From positions 385,399 through 449,398 of the forward strand of contig NW_003137329.1 in the NCBI RefSeq assembly GCF_000003605.2: a stretch of DNA of 64,000 nucleotides, written 5' to 3'. The DNA is from Saccoglossus kowalevskii. Its lineage: Eukaryota > Hemichordata > Enteropneusta > Harrimaniidae. A program made the position numbers and the translations under genes. The notes below the pieces were generated by a model. That model did no database searches and was not told where the DNA came from. It worked only from the letters and a program-made list of their open reading frames with translations. Shown here piece by piece: positions 27,801 through 39,906 of this stretch (positions are counted from its first letter, which is position 1; every line of letters starts with the position of its first letter).

Positions 27801-30800
27801 ACATTAAAATATCGTTATATGCAATAGTTACACTAAACTGTAAAATAATTTTTGCTGGAAAATGTTTTACGAAAAATAGGCATATGATTCGAAAGAATGA
27901 CATTGAGCTGGTAATTTTATTCAAAATTTCTAGTGACATTTCAGAACAATTCATTTAATTTGTTTCATCCATTAATTATTTGTATATGTCGTCAGGTCTA
28001 CAAATACAGATTCGTATACTGTCTAGAACCAGTAACTATAACAGAGAATTTTAGCGCAATAAACCAATGATAAATGTATTTATTAGATAATAATGTCCTC
28101 CAAGTCATGGTTCATAGAACAAAGCAACATAATTTGAACTGAACAAACTGCGTGTTGCTTTTCGCTATCGCATTTAAATACATAGTAAATGTACAGGAAA
28201 ATATGTGTTGTTTTACTTTAAGGTTACGTCAAATTGTACAAATTCCGACTCCCATTGCGATTGTATATACTTCTAACGCAAATCATATTGTCATTTCTCT
28301 AAATATGGTTTTGGGAACTATTTACTAATTTGAAAGTATTCATTGCTTTTGGGTGTCTTCATGGCCACTCTTTGTGATTTGTGCTGGTCGTACAGATAAT
28401 AAAAATGCGCTATAAACAGATTTACTCTAAATCACATAAATATGGGTACGAGTACCACCAATCATATCTACCAGTTCAAAACATTTCGCATTTGTATATT
28501 GGAGAAGGCATCAACAAATGGTTAACCGAACATCTGGTGGGATAGGTGAAGGATGAAGTGTGAGCAATTGGTATTTCGAGACTAGTCATTGATATCGAAT
28601 TACTATTCCAATTACTACGAATGTATTGTAGTATTAGGATATCATCTAAACCAGACAATTATGAGCAGGAGTCCCACTCGTATATACATGCAGAAAAAGC
28701 CATCAAAACTATATTAGGGAATGAAGATTAAATGACTTGTACACAGAGATACATAAGCATAGTTCTTCAGAAATGTGTGCAAACTCTAATGAGAAATTGA
28801 TTATGATTCCAAAGTACAATCAGTAATGATGTACGTAATATATTACAATGTTATGTTGGCATAACAAATGCTTAATACTTTTTACAACGAATAACAATCC
28901 CTGGCCACATGACATTAAGATTATGTACTAACTGCTGTAAATGGAAAATCACATATACCGAGCGCAACATGTGGATATAAGCATAACCTCAAGCAATAAT
29001 GGTTTGTGTGATAATTTGTAACTCTCAACTGTAGGAAGTAAATAGGGGTAGCTGGTTTACTTACCCCCCAAAGCGGTGACTCGTCCACACAGGGACTGGG
29101 TCACATGGGAATAAGTTGTTATTTCATGATGATTTCAAGTTACTCTGGTCTAATTTATTAGTTATTCTGTGATAACTATTGTTTTATATGTTTATGTACA
29201 TTGTATTTTACCTAACTAACTGGAATGCAGCTATTTTATGATAGTTGAGTCAGTCTGATTAACACATATTAATTGAATAAATCTTCAAACAAGAACGAGG
29301 TATATCGTGAAGCCAGAGAAGCAATATGAGTATGTTATTTTCAATTTTCAATTGCATTATTATATTTTTAAATTCTGTCAAATCCTGAATAAATCATTAA
29401 ACACCTTAATGTTGTGTTTAAACAAAGACAAATATAATGTCTTTGGTTAGGTTTGAAGAATGATTTTTAGAGTACTTAATCCATTTTAACACCTTGCCTA
29501 CTCTATATTGGCTGTTTATCCAATTGATATAACTGTTGATCTAAATGTACCTTTGAAAAGTGATAAATATATTAAATTGTGAATATTAAAATTACCATAA
29601 ATCATGAGATACGTGATTAAATTCATCAATTGTGACTTCATAGATGCCATAATTACTACTATGTCCTAACACATAATGATAGTATATGATTGTAATGTAA
29701 ATCAGCTACTTCACATACTATGTATAATGGTTGCCATGGGTACATGTCTTAAAAATGGCTCTTCCACCAATATCGAAAACCAAATCCACCTGTTTCTGAA
29801 TTTTTATACATTTGTACTCATTAAAAATGGATGTGTTTTGCTCCAAAATTGTTTGTGAGTGCATTACATGTATGTTTTAATCACTAATTAAATATATTGA
29901 TAGAACACCAACAACCATACACTATTCTCTTCCTAAATACGACCGTTTCGAGAACCATATACTGTTACTGATTCGAAAACCGCACCGCCATTTGAGCGTC
30001 ACTAATACCACTATTTATGCTGGTTTTGCGCATATTGAAAATGGGCTATAAATAGTTTCTACACTTTTATTGGTTATACAGCGTGTTGTAAAAAATAAAA
30101 CAATACAGAGATGTGAAAATAAAAATTGGAACTTGTTAAAAATAATGATAAAAGTATAAGCCAAATATTCATGGCTTGGCGAAACGGAGTTATGGCACAA
30201 TACGTACGCAAGATATAGTACATAAATGTTTCAAACGCCTTTCCTCAATCACAAGCTTCATCGTATATATAATAACAATGAACTTACTTTTGAATATTTG
30301 TGTAGGATAATTTGTTCACGATTCTCGTCGTAATTTTATATTGAACTATAATATCATGTATTTGTTTTAGTTGTAATTGTACATGTTCGTTTTCGTAAAA
30401 TGTCATTGCGCACAAGCGCATTGAAAAATATGCTGTGTTGCCACACCCACTGCATATGAACTTACTTCTATAAAAAAAAACTACCTGTTTAAAAACTCTA
30501 AATTCGACTGACGCTATTGGTGGTAAGTGTAGTATTTTGAACGTTTATCTCATAAAATAATTCAGCGTTAGTGAATGCATAATTTCAAAATTATTGATTT
30601 GTATTTATGTAAGTATTGTCTGCTGGTTTTGTATTTTGAAGTTAGTATGAAACGTTTTTGTGTCAATAAACAATATGTGTGTCCACTTCGGGTTCACGTC
30701 GCTTTCTGCCACCCTTCAGAAGATTACTTAATCGTATTTGCTAAATAGTTGATTCAGTTTTGGTCTGTTAGTTTACGCCTTAAAGTTCGTGTTTAAACAG

Positions 30801-31085
30801 CTCTAGCAATTTTCTGTGCAACGTTTTTTGATTCTTGATTTTCTCCCAATTATTGATTACCGTAATTTAGTAACTGGAAACTTCATCATGACAGTTAGTC
30901 ATTTGTAATCACCCGAACACTCGAATGAATGAATGATTGGATGAATCCTAAGCAGCTCTTTCGAATCTCAGAAAATCCTCTTTAAAACCATGCCCCTGAA
31001 AAATAAAATATACTAAATCACACGTCGACAAGTCGGTCTCCGTCATGGTACGCATTGTTTTATTTTCTATAGATGAGGCAGACTT
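24870..31085. other. Long intergenic stretch, nothing recognised
   Basis: Six kilobases of AT-rich DNA. The only open frames are 60-71 codons and lack motifs. The first part probably includes the 3' UTR of the preceding gene (an AATAAA lies near 25,533). I see no RNA gene or clear repeat. Confidence 0.4.
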
Positions 31086-31107
31086 TAAATACACTCTTTA
31101 CATCCGG

Positions 31108-31120
31108 TTTATATATATTC
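31108..31120 (+). promoter_or_regulatory. TATA box of lectin pseudogene copy A
   Basis: GGTTTATATATATTCG lies about 45 bases before the start codon and is conserved letter for letter in front of the intact copy at 39.86 kb, whereas the flanking DNA is less conserved. Confidence 0.6.
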
Positions 31121-32250
31121 GCTTACTAAAACATATGTACTGCAGTTTTTCACAGCCATGAAAACATTGATTTTCTTACTACTGCCAGTAGTACCTGCAC
31201 CATGTGAGTTGGACGGTAAGTTAACATTGATTTCACTATTTTTTTAGGAAACAATATTTCAGTAATCAAATTCCATTTATTTTCATTTTCAACCAACCCT
31301 TTACAAGTGAAACTATAAGTCCTGGAATTCAAGAGCAATATTTATTCCAAATATATACAACATATTGCAACATTGATAAGGAATTTTATTTTCCGCCTCT
31401 GTCTTATTTATTTACACCAATGAACTGTCGTATCGTATATTCATCGCACCAAGCTTATGGAATATTGTGATTCAATATATGGAAAAGACTATTAATGTAA
31501 TACGCATTTCTTCTAAATCGTGGCCTTTTGCGATGAACTGTGTCTTTAATGTAAATGGGTAAGGGACATTCACATCGTCGAGATTGTTTTGCTCTGATCG
31601 TCTACAAGTGTATTTTAAAAATGTTCTATATTATAAATCAATGACCAAACTATTAAATCGCATTCACTCATTTATATAATTTTACTTAAAGAAAAGACAT
31701 ATATTGTTTGAAAATTTTCAGTATGTTGCGGTTGGATTTTATCATGAAAACTTGGATGACAAGGCGATTCCCATTAGTATCGGTGGACCGCTCCTGGACG
31801 ACCTCACACCAGAGGAGTCAATTCGCTATTGTACATTGAAGATCCACCGACAGAATGATGCTTTTGAAATATTCGCTTGGAAGGCAACTAATAAGTGTTA
31901 CTCAGGACCGATAGCAGCCGATACCTATGCCAAACATGGGCCTTCGAATGACTGTAGTATATCCGCTGATGGTGATCGATCGTCCAGGTCTGTTTTTGCC
32001 TTTGTCAAAACCAGTGTAACATGCCAACAAGAAATGATGAATCTCACCTGTGACCATGGCAGAATTCGGGTTGTTTTTGCACTTACGGACATGGCGATAG
32101 GCTGGGTGAGGAATGTGGTGACCAGGGCGAGGAATCCACTGTCTGTTATGCAACTAACAACTTCGACTAAGTGAAAGGTTCACCGTCATGGCTGTATTTG
32201 GCAACCCCTGCAACGGTGCATCCGAACATCTCGTGGTCCGTTATTATTTT

Positions 32251-33776
32251 TGAAACCGAGACGACTTTGTGGACTTTCTAGCAAAAATTTACGCCATCAT
32301 TTAGGAAAGTAGTACGCCTAATATTCTTGTTATTGGTGATTGGAATACTGATCCTCGTTCGCAGTCCTATTTCGGTAACGAGTTACGTGATTTCTGCAAT
32401 GCTGCCGAATTACGAATTTCAGACATTGAAATGCTAGACAATTCAGGTGACAACTTTACATATGTGAGTGAAGCACATCACACGACCTCATGGATAGATC
32501 ACTGCATTGCTTCTAATACTGCATATTGTGCAATAATTGGTGTTAACATTATGTATGACTATGTTGCATCAGATCATATGCCTATGACCATTGCCTTCCA
32601 GTGTAGTAGCATGAAATCATGCGACTTAATAATTGGGAATTGTAAAGAGCGATCAATACGTCTTGACTGGTCCAACATCGCGACGGAACAAATGAACCAA
32701 TACGCTCACAACACAGATATTGGCCTGCATAACATTGTTTTACCAGTGGACGCTCTGGGTTGTATGCATGTTAACTGTCAGAATACTGACCATAAAAGAA
32801 ATATTCATGATTATTACGAGAATATTGTCAATTCTCTTAAAAAAGCGACGGACTTAACATTCGTACGCAAGAAGGCTTTTGCGTCTTTCAAACCTGTCCC
32901 CGGATGGAATGACATTGTTAAGGATGCGCATAGCTTTGCACGTGAGTGATTTTAGTATTTATATGGATAATCTCAGTGTATCACTCAATAGCATGCATTG
33001 TGGCTGTCTTATTGGCGATAAAGTTATAAACAATTTGAGCTACGCAGATGATATGTGTGTAATTGCTCCCTCTATTAAAGGTTTGCGCAAAATGTTACAT
33101 ATTTGTAAGAGCATGACATTACCTACAACTCAACCAAGTCTAAATCTATGCATTTCTATGGTCGTAATTGCATGGACATTGCCCTCCACTGTATTTATAT
33201 AATAATAATGTTGACTTTGTTGACCAGTTATCTAGGACATAAAATAGCTCGTGACGTGAAAGACGATGCGGACATTGATTGTCAGAAACGTTTATTCTGT
33301 GTGAGGGCAAACATTATGCTACGTAAATTTAAGAACTGCAGCAACGAAGTCAAAATTTTGCTATTTAAAACATTCTGTTCTAGTTTGTATTGCTGCCAAT
33401 TATGGTGTATGTATCGAAAATCCACCGTTAATGCCCTTCGGGTCAGTTATAATAATGCTTTCCGCAAACTGTTGGGGTACGCCCGTGACTGTAGCGCAAG
33501 CACTATGTACGTTGAAAACCGTACAAACACATTTAACAGTTTATATTGAAAGCTAATTTATGCTTTTATGGATCGATTACGAACATCAAGCAATACACTT
33601 GTGTGTGCCTTGCTCAATAGTGATGTGAGATGGAAGTCTACTTTAGTGCAGCATTGGACAAAGGTAGTCTACTGAGTTTACTATAGTTTTCAAATCTGTA
33701 TGGTTTGTAATTTTATTTTATTACATATTTGTTTGTATCTTTTTCTTTATATATGGACTATGTCTGAAATAAAACC

Positions 33777-33872
<96 letters not shown>

Positions 33873-33875
33873 GTA
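32251..33875 (+). mobile_element. LINE (APE-type, I-like) inserted in lectin exon, truncated
   Basis: Plus-strand frames carry endonuclease signatures (VIGDWNTDPRS, then SDHMPM), a reverse-transcriptase catalytic box in NNLSYADDMCVIA, and an RT C-terminal/thumb stretch (SLYCCQLWCMYRKST, YNNAFRKLLGYARD). These lie in different frames, and most of the RT between endonuclease and YADD is missing, so the copy is 5'-truncated, internally deleted and inactive. The 3' end is GAAATAAAACCA followed by a long (TAA)n tail. TAA-repeat tails are typical of the I group, so I-like is my best guess. The host sequence on both sides is the exon/intron border of lectin copy A, with TTATTATT-like sequence at both junctions as a possible target duplication. 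Confidence 0.88.
33777..33872. repeat. (AAT)n microsatellite, LINE tail
   Basis: About 32 nearly perfect trinucleotide units, directly following the LINE 3' UTR. It probably originated as the element's tail and later expanded. The leucine run on the minus strand is an artefact. Confidence 0.97.
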
Positions 33876-36129
33876 TTATTATAGAGTATTTCCCACTATT
33901 ATCAAGGTTATGTAACAAATGTTCAGTTACTTCATTATAATATGTGGAATGATGATATGGACGATGACTGCAGTATGTATATACACTATTAAAATCGTCT
34001 TCTGCGTTCTAAATTTGGGATAATAAACAATGTTGTTTACACCCGGTGAATACGTCGATTTCAACAAATCAGTGATTTTATATTATACTTCATTTATACA
34101 GGTGGTCAAATCTGGCTTCGAAAATACGGTATGTCAATCTTTTTTGAGGAGGGGAATCTGATATGACGTATACAAGGCTGTTGTCAGATGCATTTCAAGA
34201 ACAACAGAACATCTGATCTTTCCTCAAGATATTGTTCTATTTCGAAAAGTGCATTTCATTCTGAGCATACATGTTATCGACGATTTACATGGCGGCCATT
34301 TTGATTCAACCCTAAATCATATTTGTATACACTCAATACCCTGAACCAGTATTCTTTGGTGCGGTGTATGTTCGTTTATTTCACAGCCCATTCAGTTGTT
34401 CCTTCGTCTGATATACTCAATATAATGAGGGGTGTGTCGTTGTCATGATTTAGATATAATAAACTGTTGTTGAAAACAGTTCACCACATGTTTATATTAA
34501 TCGATAATTTATTTAATTTATGTTTAACACAAATTAGTTTCGTTTGGATGTTACGAAGAGACTGACAGTAATCTATTTAAAGACAAGGCTATTCCGATAA
34601 TGCTAGGAACCCTCCCTGAATCTGAAGATCCACAAGACCCAACTGATGCATGCGCAAGGAAGGCCGAACATTTTGGTATTTTTTATATTTTTTGAATTAA
34701 AAACGCTATTCATGAATGCTATTCTGGTCTGACAGCAGCCAACAGCTATGGCCGCTACGGATTATCTGAGCAGTGTGATAACTCGGACGCTAATCTGTTT
34801 ATGCCTTCGTAAAGTCAAGCCTGACATGCCAGAACGAAAGAGCTTATCTTTCATGCAGCCATGGCAATATTCACATACTTACAGCACAGTACGGTCGAGA
34901 ATACAAGCACATCTGTGGTTGGCAACCTGGCTATTCTGAGCACTGCAGATTCACTACGAACACGTTCGATGAGGTGTCTGAACGATGTGAAGGCGAAGGT
35001 GATTGTGATTTCGCCAAATTTGGTCTACTATTGTGAGTAGAATAAACGATTTGTATAATTGTGTAACATTCTCAATATAGGAGAAGGTACATTGTAACAA
35101 TCAACAATAACTCTATTGGTTTAGTGTCACACAAGTTTTTGAAGTCATTTTACTACTCCTATACCATCATTAGAATTTTGGAATAATAATTAGAATTCTG
35201 ATTTGTCATTCATTTTCTCCCTGCTTACGTATAATATCAGCTGATAATCACCAATTAGAATTAATCTACAGGTGCTTAGAAATGTGGAGATAAGAAATTA
35301 CCGTATAATTGCCCCATCGGTGAGTAACAATTTTCACATAATTTTTTAGGCACAAAATTGACCTATGGGTTCAATTGAGTACACGTTACAGGAAAGTGGT
35401 CACCAGTGCTGTTAATTATATTCACTGTTAGTCAAAGGTGCCGATGTGTTCTAAGCTGATTATGTGTTAATTGTTGGAAACACTCATTGCACACAGTAGG
35501 ATTATATATAACATAGCGGAAATCATATGCAAAATCCTTAGAGGGAAACCAAAAAATCGTCTCATGAATTGATCTCCAATCATTAAATCACAATCAAAGT
35601 TAGATTAAACCAACAAAGCAATATACACGTCACAATAAATCCACCAACATTTGACAATGATAGAATGAGTATCAGATCGTGGTTTAACTCTACGTTTGCA
35701 ATTTTCTATACAATCATAAATTAGAAGAAAACAAATTTACGCATAATCAAATATTTTAATTAAACTGCATGGACATTACGTTTGAAATTTATGGAATGTA
35801 TGATTAATTTAAATCTATACTTATTATGTCTTTCCAGATGTACGATGTCAGACGGTGGCGGAAACATTGGTATACCCATTTATGTAGAATAATTATCATT
35901 TGAGTGCATACACAATAATATTATATGTAGGTGTATAAAATGTACAATAAATATAACAGTTTTAGATTACTTCCACGTGGTCCTTGTTGTGATTTGAATT
36001 AGCGCATGCGCTTCCTACACTCTATACTGCACATGCTCAGAAATGCAATACCAATATTTACTGCTATCCACAAACCCGTCGACGAGGGCGTAATTACTAT
36101 CGCTTATCATGACATGCTAGTAAGAATAG

Positions 36130-37458
36130 TAATGCTTTGTTCTGATCGTCTACAAATGTATTTTAAAATTTGCTATATTCTAAATGAATTGCCACACTAT
36201 CAAATTGCATTCACTCATTTACATAATTTTAAGCTCATAAAACAAATGTTAATGGTTGCATAATCAAATTCAATTTATCAACCCTTTACAAGTAAAACTA
36301 CAAGTCCTGGACTTCAAGATCATTTAATTTATTCCAAACATATAACTATTTTAACATTGACATCTATTCATTTCGAATGAGCTCAACACAGCTTTTGAAG
36401 TCTTGAATTTCTAACATGCCATTATTCAAATGTCGAACCACTTAATTTTAATATAAATATGGCACAAAATATGAAAAATATTTGTTTTAAATTTGGTATT
36501 ACTCTAACACACATAAACTGTGTGACACTCAGTGTACTTATTATTGCTGCCGTGTGCGAAGGGCAGTAGAAGCATTGTAGTTACTTCTCTGTGTACGTGT
36601 TTAGATGTGTGCATGTGTGGACGTATGTGGGGCATTTAAATTCTTATGGTTAAATCTTTAAAGTACTTTGACCATTGTTGATGAAGCTTTACATAACCTT
36701 CCATCAGTTGAATGTATGGTCTTTATATACAATATTTCAAATCTTTGTGCATAATGCTAGCAACCTTCCCTGAATCTGAAGATCCACAAGACCAAACTGA
36801 TGCATGTGCAAATGAGGCCGACAAAACGGGAACTAGTAATTTCGGTTCCGTGCGTGCGTCAAGTTGTTTTGTCATTAGATTAATTTTGGCCTTGCCATGT
36901 TGATGTTACAGATGTTGGTCAGCAACGGCCAGCAGTCCGATTTAAAAGGTTTCAAAACACATAGATGAAGTTGACTTCGACCTTGACACTGTGTTTCCGA
37001 TACTGGACATTGCATTGAAGAATGTTGTTGAAATTAGTCGTACTTGGTCAGTGCACTTTAATCCTTGTTTTTTTTGTGTGTGTTCATGTTATTTGACATA
37101 CCTGGTATGAACACTATGTATCTACATAGTTGGGCGTGACCTGTATTTAAAGGGCCTTTCACCACTTGCTTTTGTAAATAACTTTCTTGAATATTGTCGA
37201 GACCAAGTTTGGTACATGACGATTAATTTGAACTGTTTCATTTCCAATGACTTGTTTGTACTAAAACGCCTATAATTGCAATTCTTGTCTGAAAGCAGCC
37301 CACAACTATTACAGCTATGGATTATCAGATCAGTATAATAACCCGGACGCTGATAATGCCTGATCTGAGTACGTCTTTGTGAAATCAAGCCTGACATGCC
37401 AGAACGAAAGTGCTTATCTTTCGTGCAGCCATGGCAATATTCATATACTTACAACACC
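36130..37458 (+). pseudogene. Lectin copy B1, fragmentary
   Basis: The left part (36,130-36,420) resembles intron 1 of the other copies. The piece at 36,752-36,830 encodes MLATFPESEDPQDQTDACA, matching the start of the second WSC-like domain. The piece at 37,275-37,458 matches the middle of the same exon (SSLTCQNESAYLSCSHGN) but contains a stop and is cut off. A 450-bp tract unrelated to the intact gene separates the pieces, and it is shared with copy B2. This is a dead fragment. Confidence 0.75.
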
Positions 37459-37477
37459 TGTTTGCATTATAAACACA

Positions 37478-37871
37478 CTAAGATTTAGGTGGTAGTTTTT
37501 CACAAATGTAAATAAATTTATCAGAGTGATTCAATGAGGTAAAATTAGGATTATCATTTTGTAAATCTGTGAAAAGTTTCTGTTTCATTTCATTGTGCTG
37601 TGGGCAGTCCATAATGTAATGGTAGTCATCCTCAACTGAGTTTTTATCACATCTTGAAATTTTGTTTTGTGTTTGGTCTAGTATATCTCCCTTTTTCAAT
37701 CATAAGTTGATGGTTACTAATTCTTAATTTACAAATATATTTCCTATAAATTGAATTACTCACATCCATCAAATAGTTTTCCATTGTGAAGTTTGTTTTA
37801 ATAAATGTCCTGTGGGTGCGACGTTTATTAATATCTTCTGAATCCGATTTTTCTGAATTAATGTCCCTCAT
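37478..37871 (-). mobile_element. LINE 3'-terminal fragment
   Basis: On the minus strand two overlapping frames encode LRISNHQLMIEKGRYTRP and then ISRCDKNSVEDDYHYIMDCP. This is the C-terminal Cys/His tail that follows the RT in several APE-type LINE lineages (pattern RISNH...E.GRY...C...EDE.HFL..CP). The shift of frame between the two shows decay. It is inserted between lectin fragments B1 and B2. Confidence 0.8.
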
Positions 37872-38228
37872 CCACTTTTTGGAGTAAACATCTTCTATAT
37901 TGTTCGGTTATCAGTATTGTAAGGTACAGATTTGTTAATGTCGCTGTCACAGCGCCATCTATAGTCATGGTCACTTGTTTAAACCTATTTGTTTAAATGT
38001 ACGTCTGAAAGTAATGACGGAATTATTATTGTTGTAAGGTTTTATGAGAATGTTATAATGTAATTGTGTGTGTGTGTATTTTACAGAATCAATATTTGGA
38101 AGAAAACACCATATCCAATATTATAGTGCTACATTGTTCAAAACTATATTACAGAGAAGACTTGCTGACTTCAATTAAATTCTTCTTTTTTGATTTTTTT
38201 ATTGTACACAAACTGAAGTTTATGATAA

Positions 38229-38375
38229 AGATACTCAACTTTTTTCTGTGTGGGTGTATGCAACTTTATTTGTACAATGATTATGTTGCTAAGTAGTGAT
38301 ATAGAATGTAATCCTGGTCCTACGTCAAACTGTGAAATAACAGGTCAAGGTAAATTACTGTTTTCATGTAATGAC
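38229..38375 (+). mobile_element. Remnant encoding a 2A-like peptide (DIECNPGP)
   Basis: A 49-codon open frame (38,229-38,375) contains a hydrophobic run, then MIMLLSSDIECNPGPTSN (38,277-38,330). DxExNPGP is the consensus of 2A ribosome-skipping peptides. Outside viruses, such peptides are known at the N-terminus of ORFs of some non-LTR retrotransposons and of NLR-type genes in sea urchin and other marine invertebrates. No other domain follows. It lies next to, but on the opposite strand from, the LINE tail at 37.5-37.9 kb. A retrotransposon ORF start is the likeliest source. Confidence 0.55.
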
Positions 38376-38599
38376 TAGTGTAACTTAAATACTTAGGTGC
38401 CACCTCTGAAGCCAGTATATGCATAATAAACAGTTTTGAAACATTGGTATATTCAATGATTATGGATACTGCTAATTGTAACAGTGTAAGTATTGATAAC
38501 ACACTAAATATGGGACATATTGTATTTTAAAACCTATCCTAACATTCAAAATCAAATCATTTTGGCTTTACTCCATGCACATCAATTTCGGGATGCCTT

Positions 38600-39052
38600 G
38601 CTGAAGTTGACTTCGACCTTGACACTGTGTTTCAGATATTGCACATTGCATTGGAAAATGTTTTTGAAAGAGCTCATACTTGATCATTGCACTGTAAATT
38701 ACTTGAATGTTGTCAAACCAGGTTTGGTACATAAAGATTAATTTCAATTGTTTGAACAGGAACTGTGTCATTTTCAATGACTTGTATGTATTAAAACAGC
38801 CATGAACGCTATGCTGGTATGAAAGCAGCCGACAGCTATTACCGCTACGGATTATCACATCAGTTTGATAACCGCAACACTGATAATGATCGATCTGTTT
38901 ATGGCTTTGTGAAATCAAGCCTGACATGCCAGAACGAAAGAGCTCATCTTTCATGTATCCATGGCAATATTCACATACTTACAGCACAGCACGGTCAAGG
39001 ATGCGGACACGGTTGGCAACCTGGCTACCCTGAGCACTACAGTTTTTTCTGA
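38600..39052 (+). pseudogene. Lectin copy B2, fragmentary
   Basis: The first 200 bases repeat the tract at about 36,950-37,300 of copy B1 (shared phrase GAAGTTGACTTCGACCTTGA). After this, 38,795-39,052 matches the middle of the second WSC-like/SUEL exon: MKAADSYYRYGLSHQFDN, then SSLTCQNERAHLSC and HGWQPGYPEHYSFF. It ends abruptly in the middle of the SUEL domain. Only a partial exon remains. Confidence 0.75.
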
Positions 39053-39854
39053 AAGTGAGTATTGCATTTGCAGTTACTATTCCGTGAACCTTGCTGGTTA
39101 TGTGTTTTGTGGGAGAAACAGCCATACACTACGTTACTTAAAATGAATGAATATACGACGGGGAGACGATTTTATTTGGGGTATCCAACAATGTCTAATA
39201 ATACAACGCCATGAGCGTATGACAATGTTCCGAGCACTCTTTCTTTTCTTAAATCTTGTTGCCATTTATCTATAATGATTAGGGCAAAACAAGGGCATAG
39301 CACATTCCAATTCATAACACAATTTTAAGCAATTTTCTCAATCATTTGAATAATCAAAATCAGGTTAGTGTGGGGTGTTATGCACAGCTAGATGTGTCGT
39401 GGTAACAATGAATGTGAAAGATATTTCTAATGGCACACTTTGTGGCGAGGCTGGGTTGTTTACATTTAGACATATTGATCGAGAATTGATTTGTGACATA
39501 CGCCTCTTTGGAAGTTGTCGATTCATATACATTTGTGATATATAAATTGCAACAGAGAACATAATTGATCTTTGGAACTACGTTGCAGGATTATGTGATT
39601 AACTTCCTATCATAATATCGGCATCAGAATGTCTGTCCGAATTCATTTTTTTGTCGAATAAGACTGTTACACATTCACCAAATACATAAAACCATCCCTT
39701 ATTGTGGTCACCCTCCAGATCTGATTTGCACTTGAACTCGTACTCTACCGATTATGAGCGCAAAACAACACCACTCTGTCAATGATCAAATGAGCTATTT
39801 TACTTCATATTGTACATTGGAATTGATAAACATAAGTATACACTCCGTACATAT

Positions 39855-39869
39855 GGTTTATATATATTC
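39855..39869 (+). promoter_or_regulatory. TATA box of the intact lectin gene
   Basis: GGTTTATATATATTCG stands about 45 bases before the start codon, identical in the pseudogene copy at 31.1 kb. The 5' UTR would be short, ending TTTTTCACAGCC before ATG in both copies. Confidence 0.6.
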
Positions 39870-39906
39870 GTTTATTAACACATATGTGCCATACTTTTTC
39901 ACAGCC

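Larger units (their letters stand above)
31158..35886 (+). pseudogene. Lectin gene copy A (WSC-like/SUEL), pseudogene split by a LINE
   Basis: Exon-by-exon counterpart of the intact gene at 39.9 kb: signal-peptide exon (31,158-31,215; MKTLIFLLLPVVPAPCELD), WSC-like/SUEL exon (31,722-32,250), 27-nt linker exon (34,102-34,128), second WSC-like/SUEL exon (34,538-35,032), 48-nt exon (35,272-35,319) and last exon (from 35,838). It is broken in several ways. The exon-2 acceptor lacks the AG dinucleotide that keeps the intact copy in frame. Exon 2 shifts frame after residues IRVVFA. The donor end of exon 2 is replaced by a LINE. The second domain exon has an early stop after FYIF and lacks part of its 3' end. 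The signal exon and TATA box are well kept, so it may still be transcribed. I infer it was functional until recently relative to the duplication. Confidence 0.85.

Noticed and set aside
31704-32174. Intact 156-residue lectin
   Set aside because: The open frame uses no proper start, is out of phase with its signal exon and diverges from the domain after a frame change; it belongs to the pseudogene.
33721-33918. Poly-leucine frame
   Set aside because: Translation of the AAT microsatellite on the minus strand.
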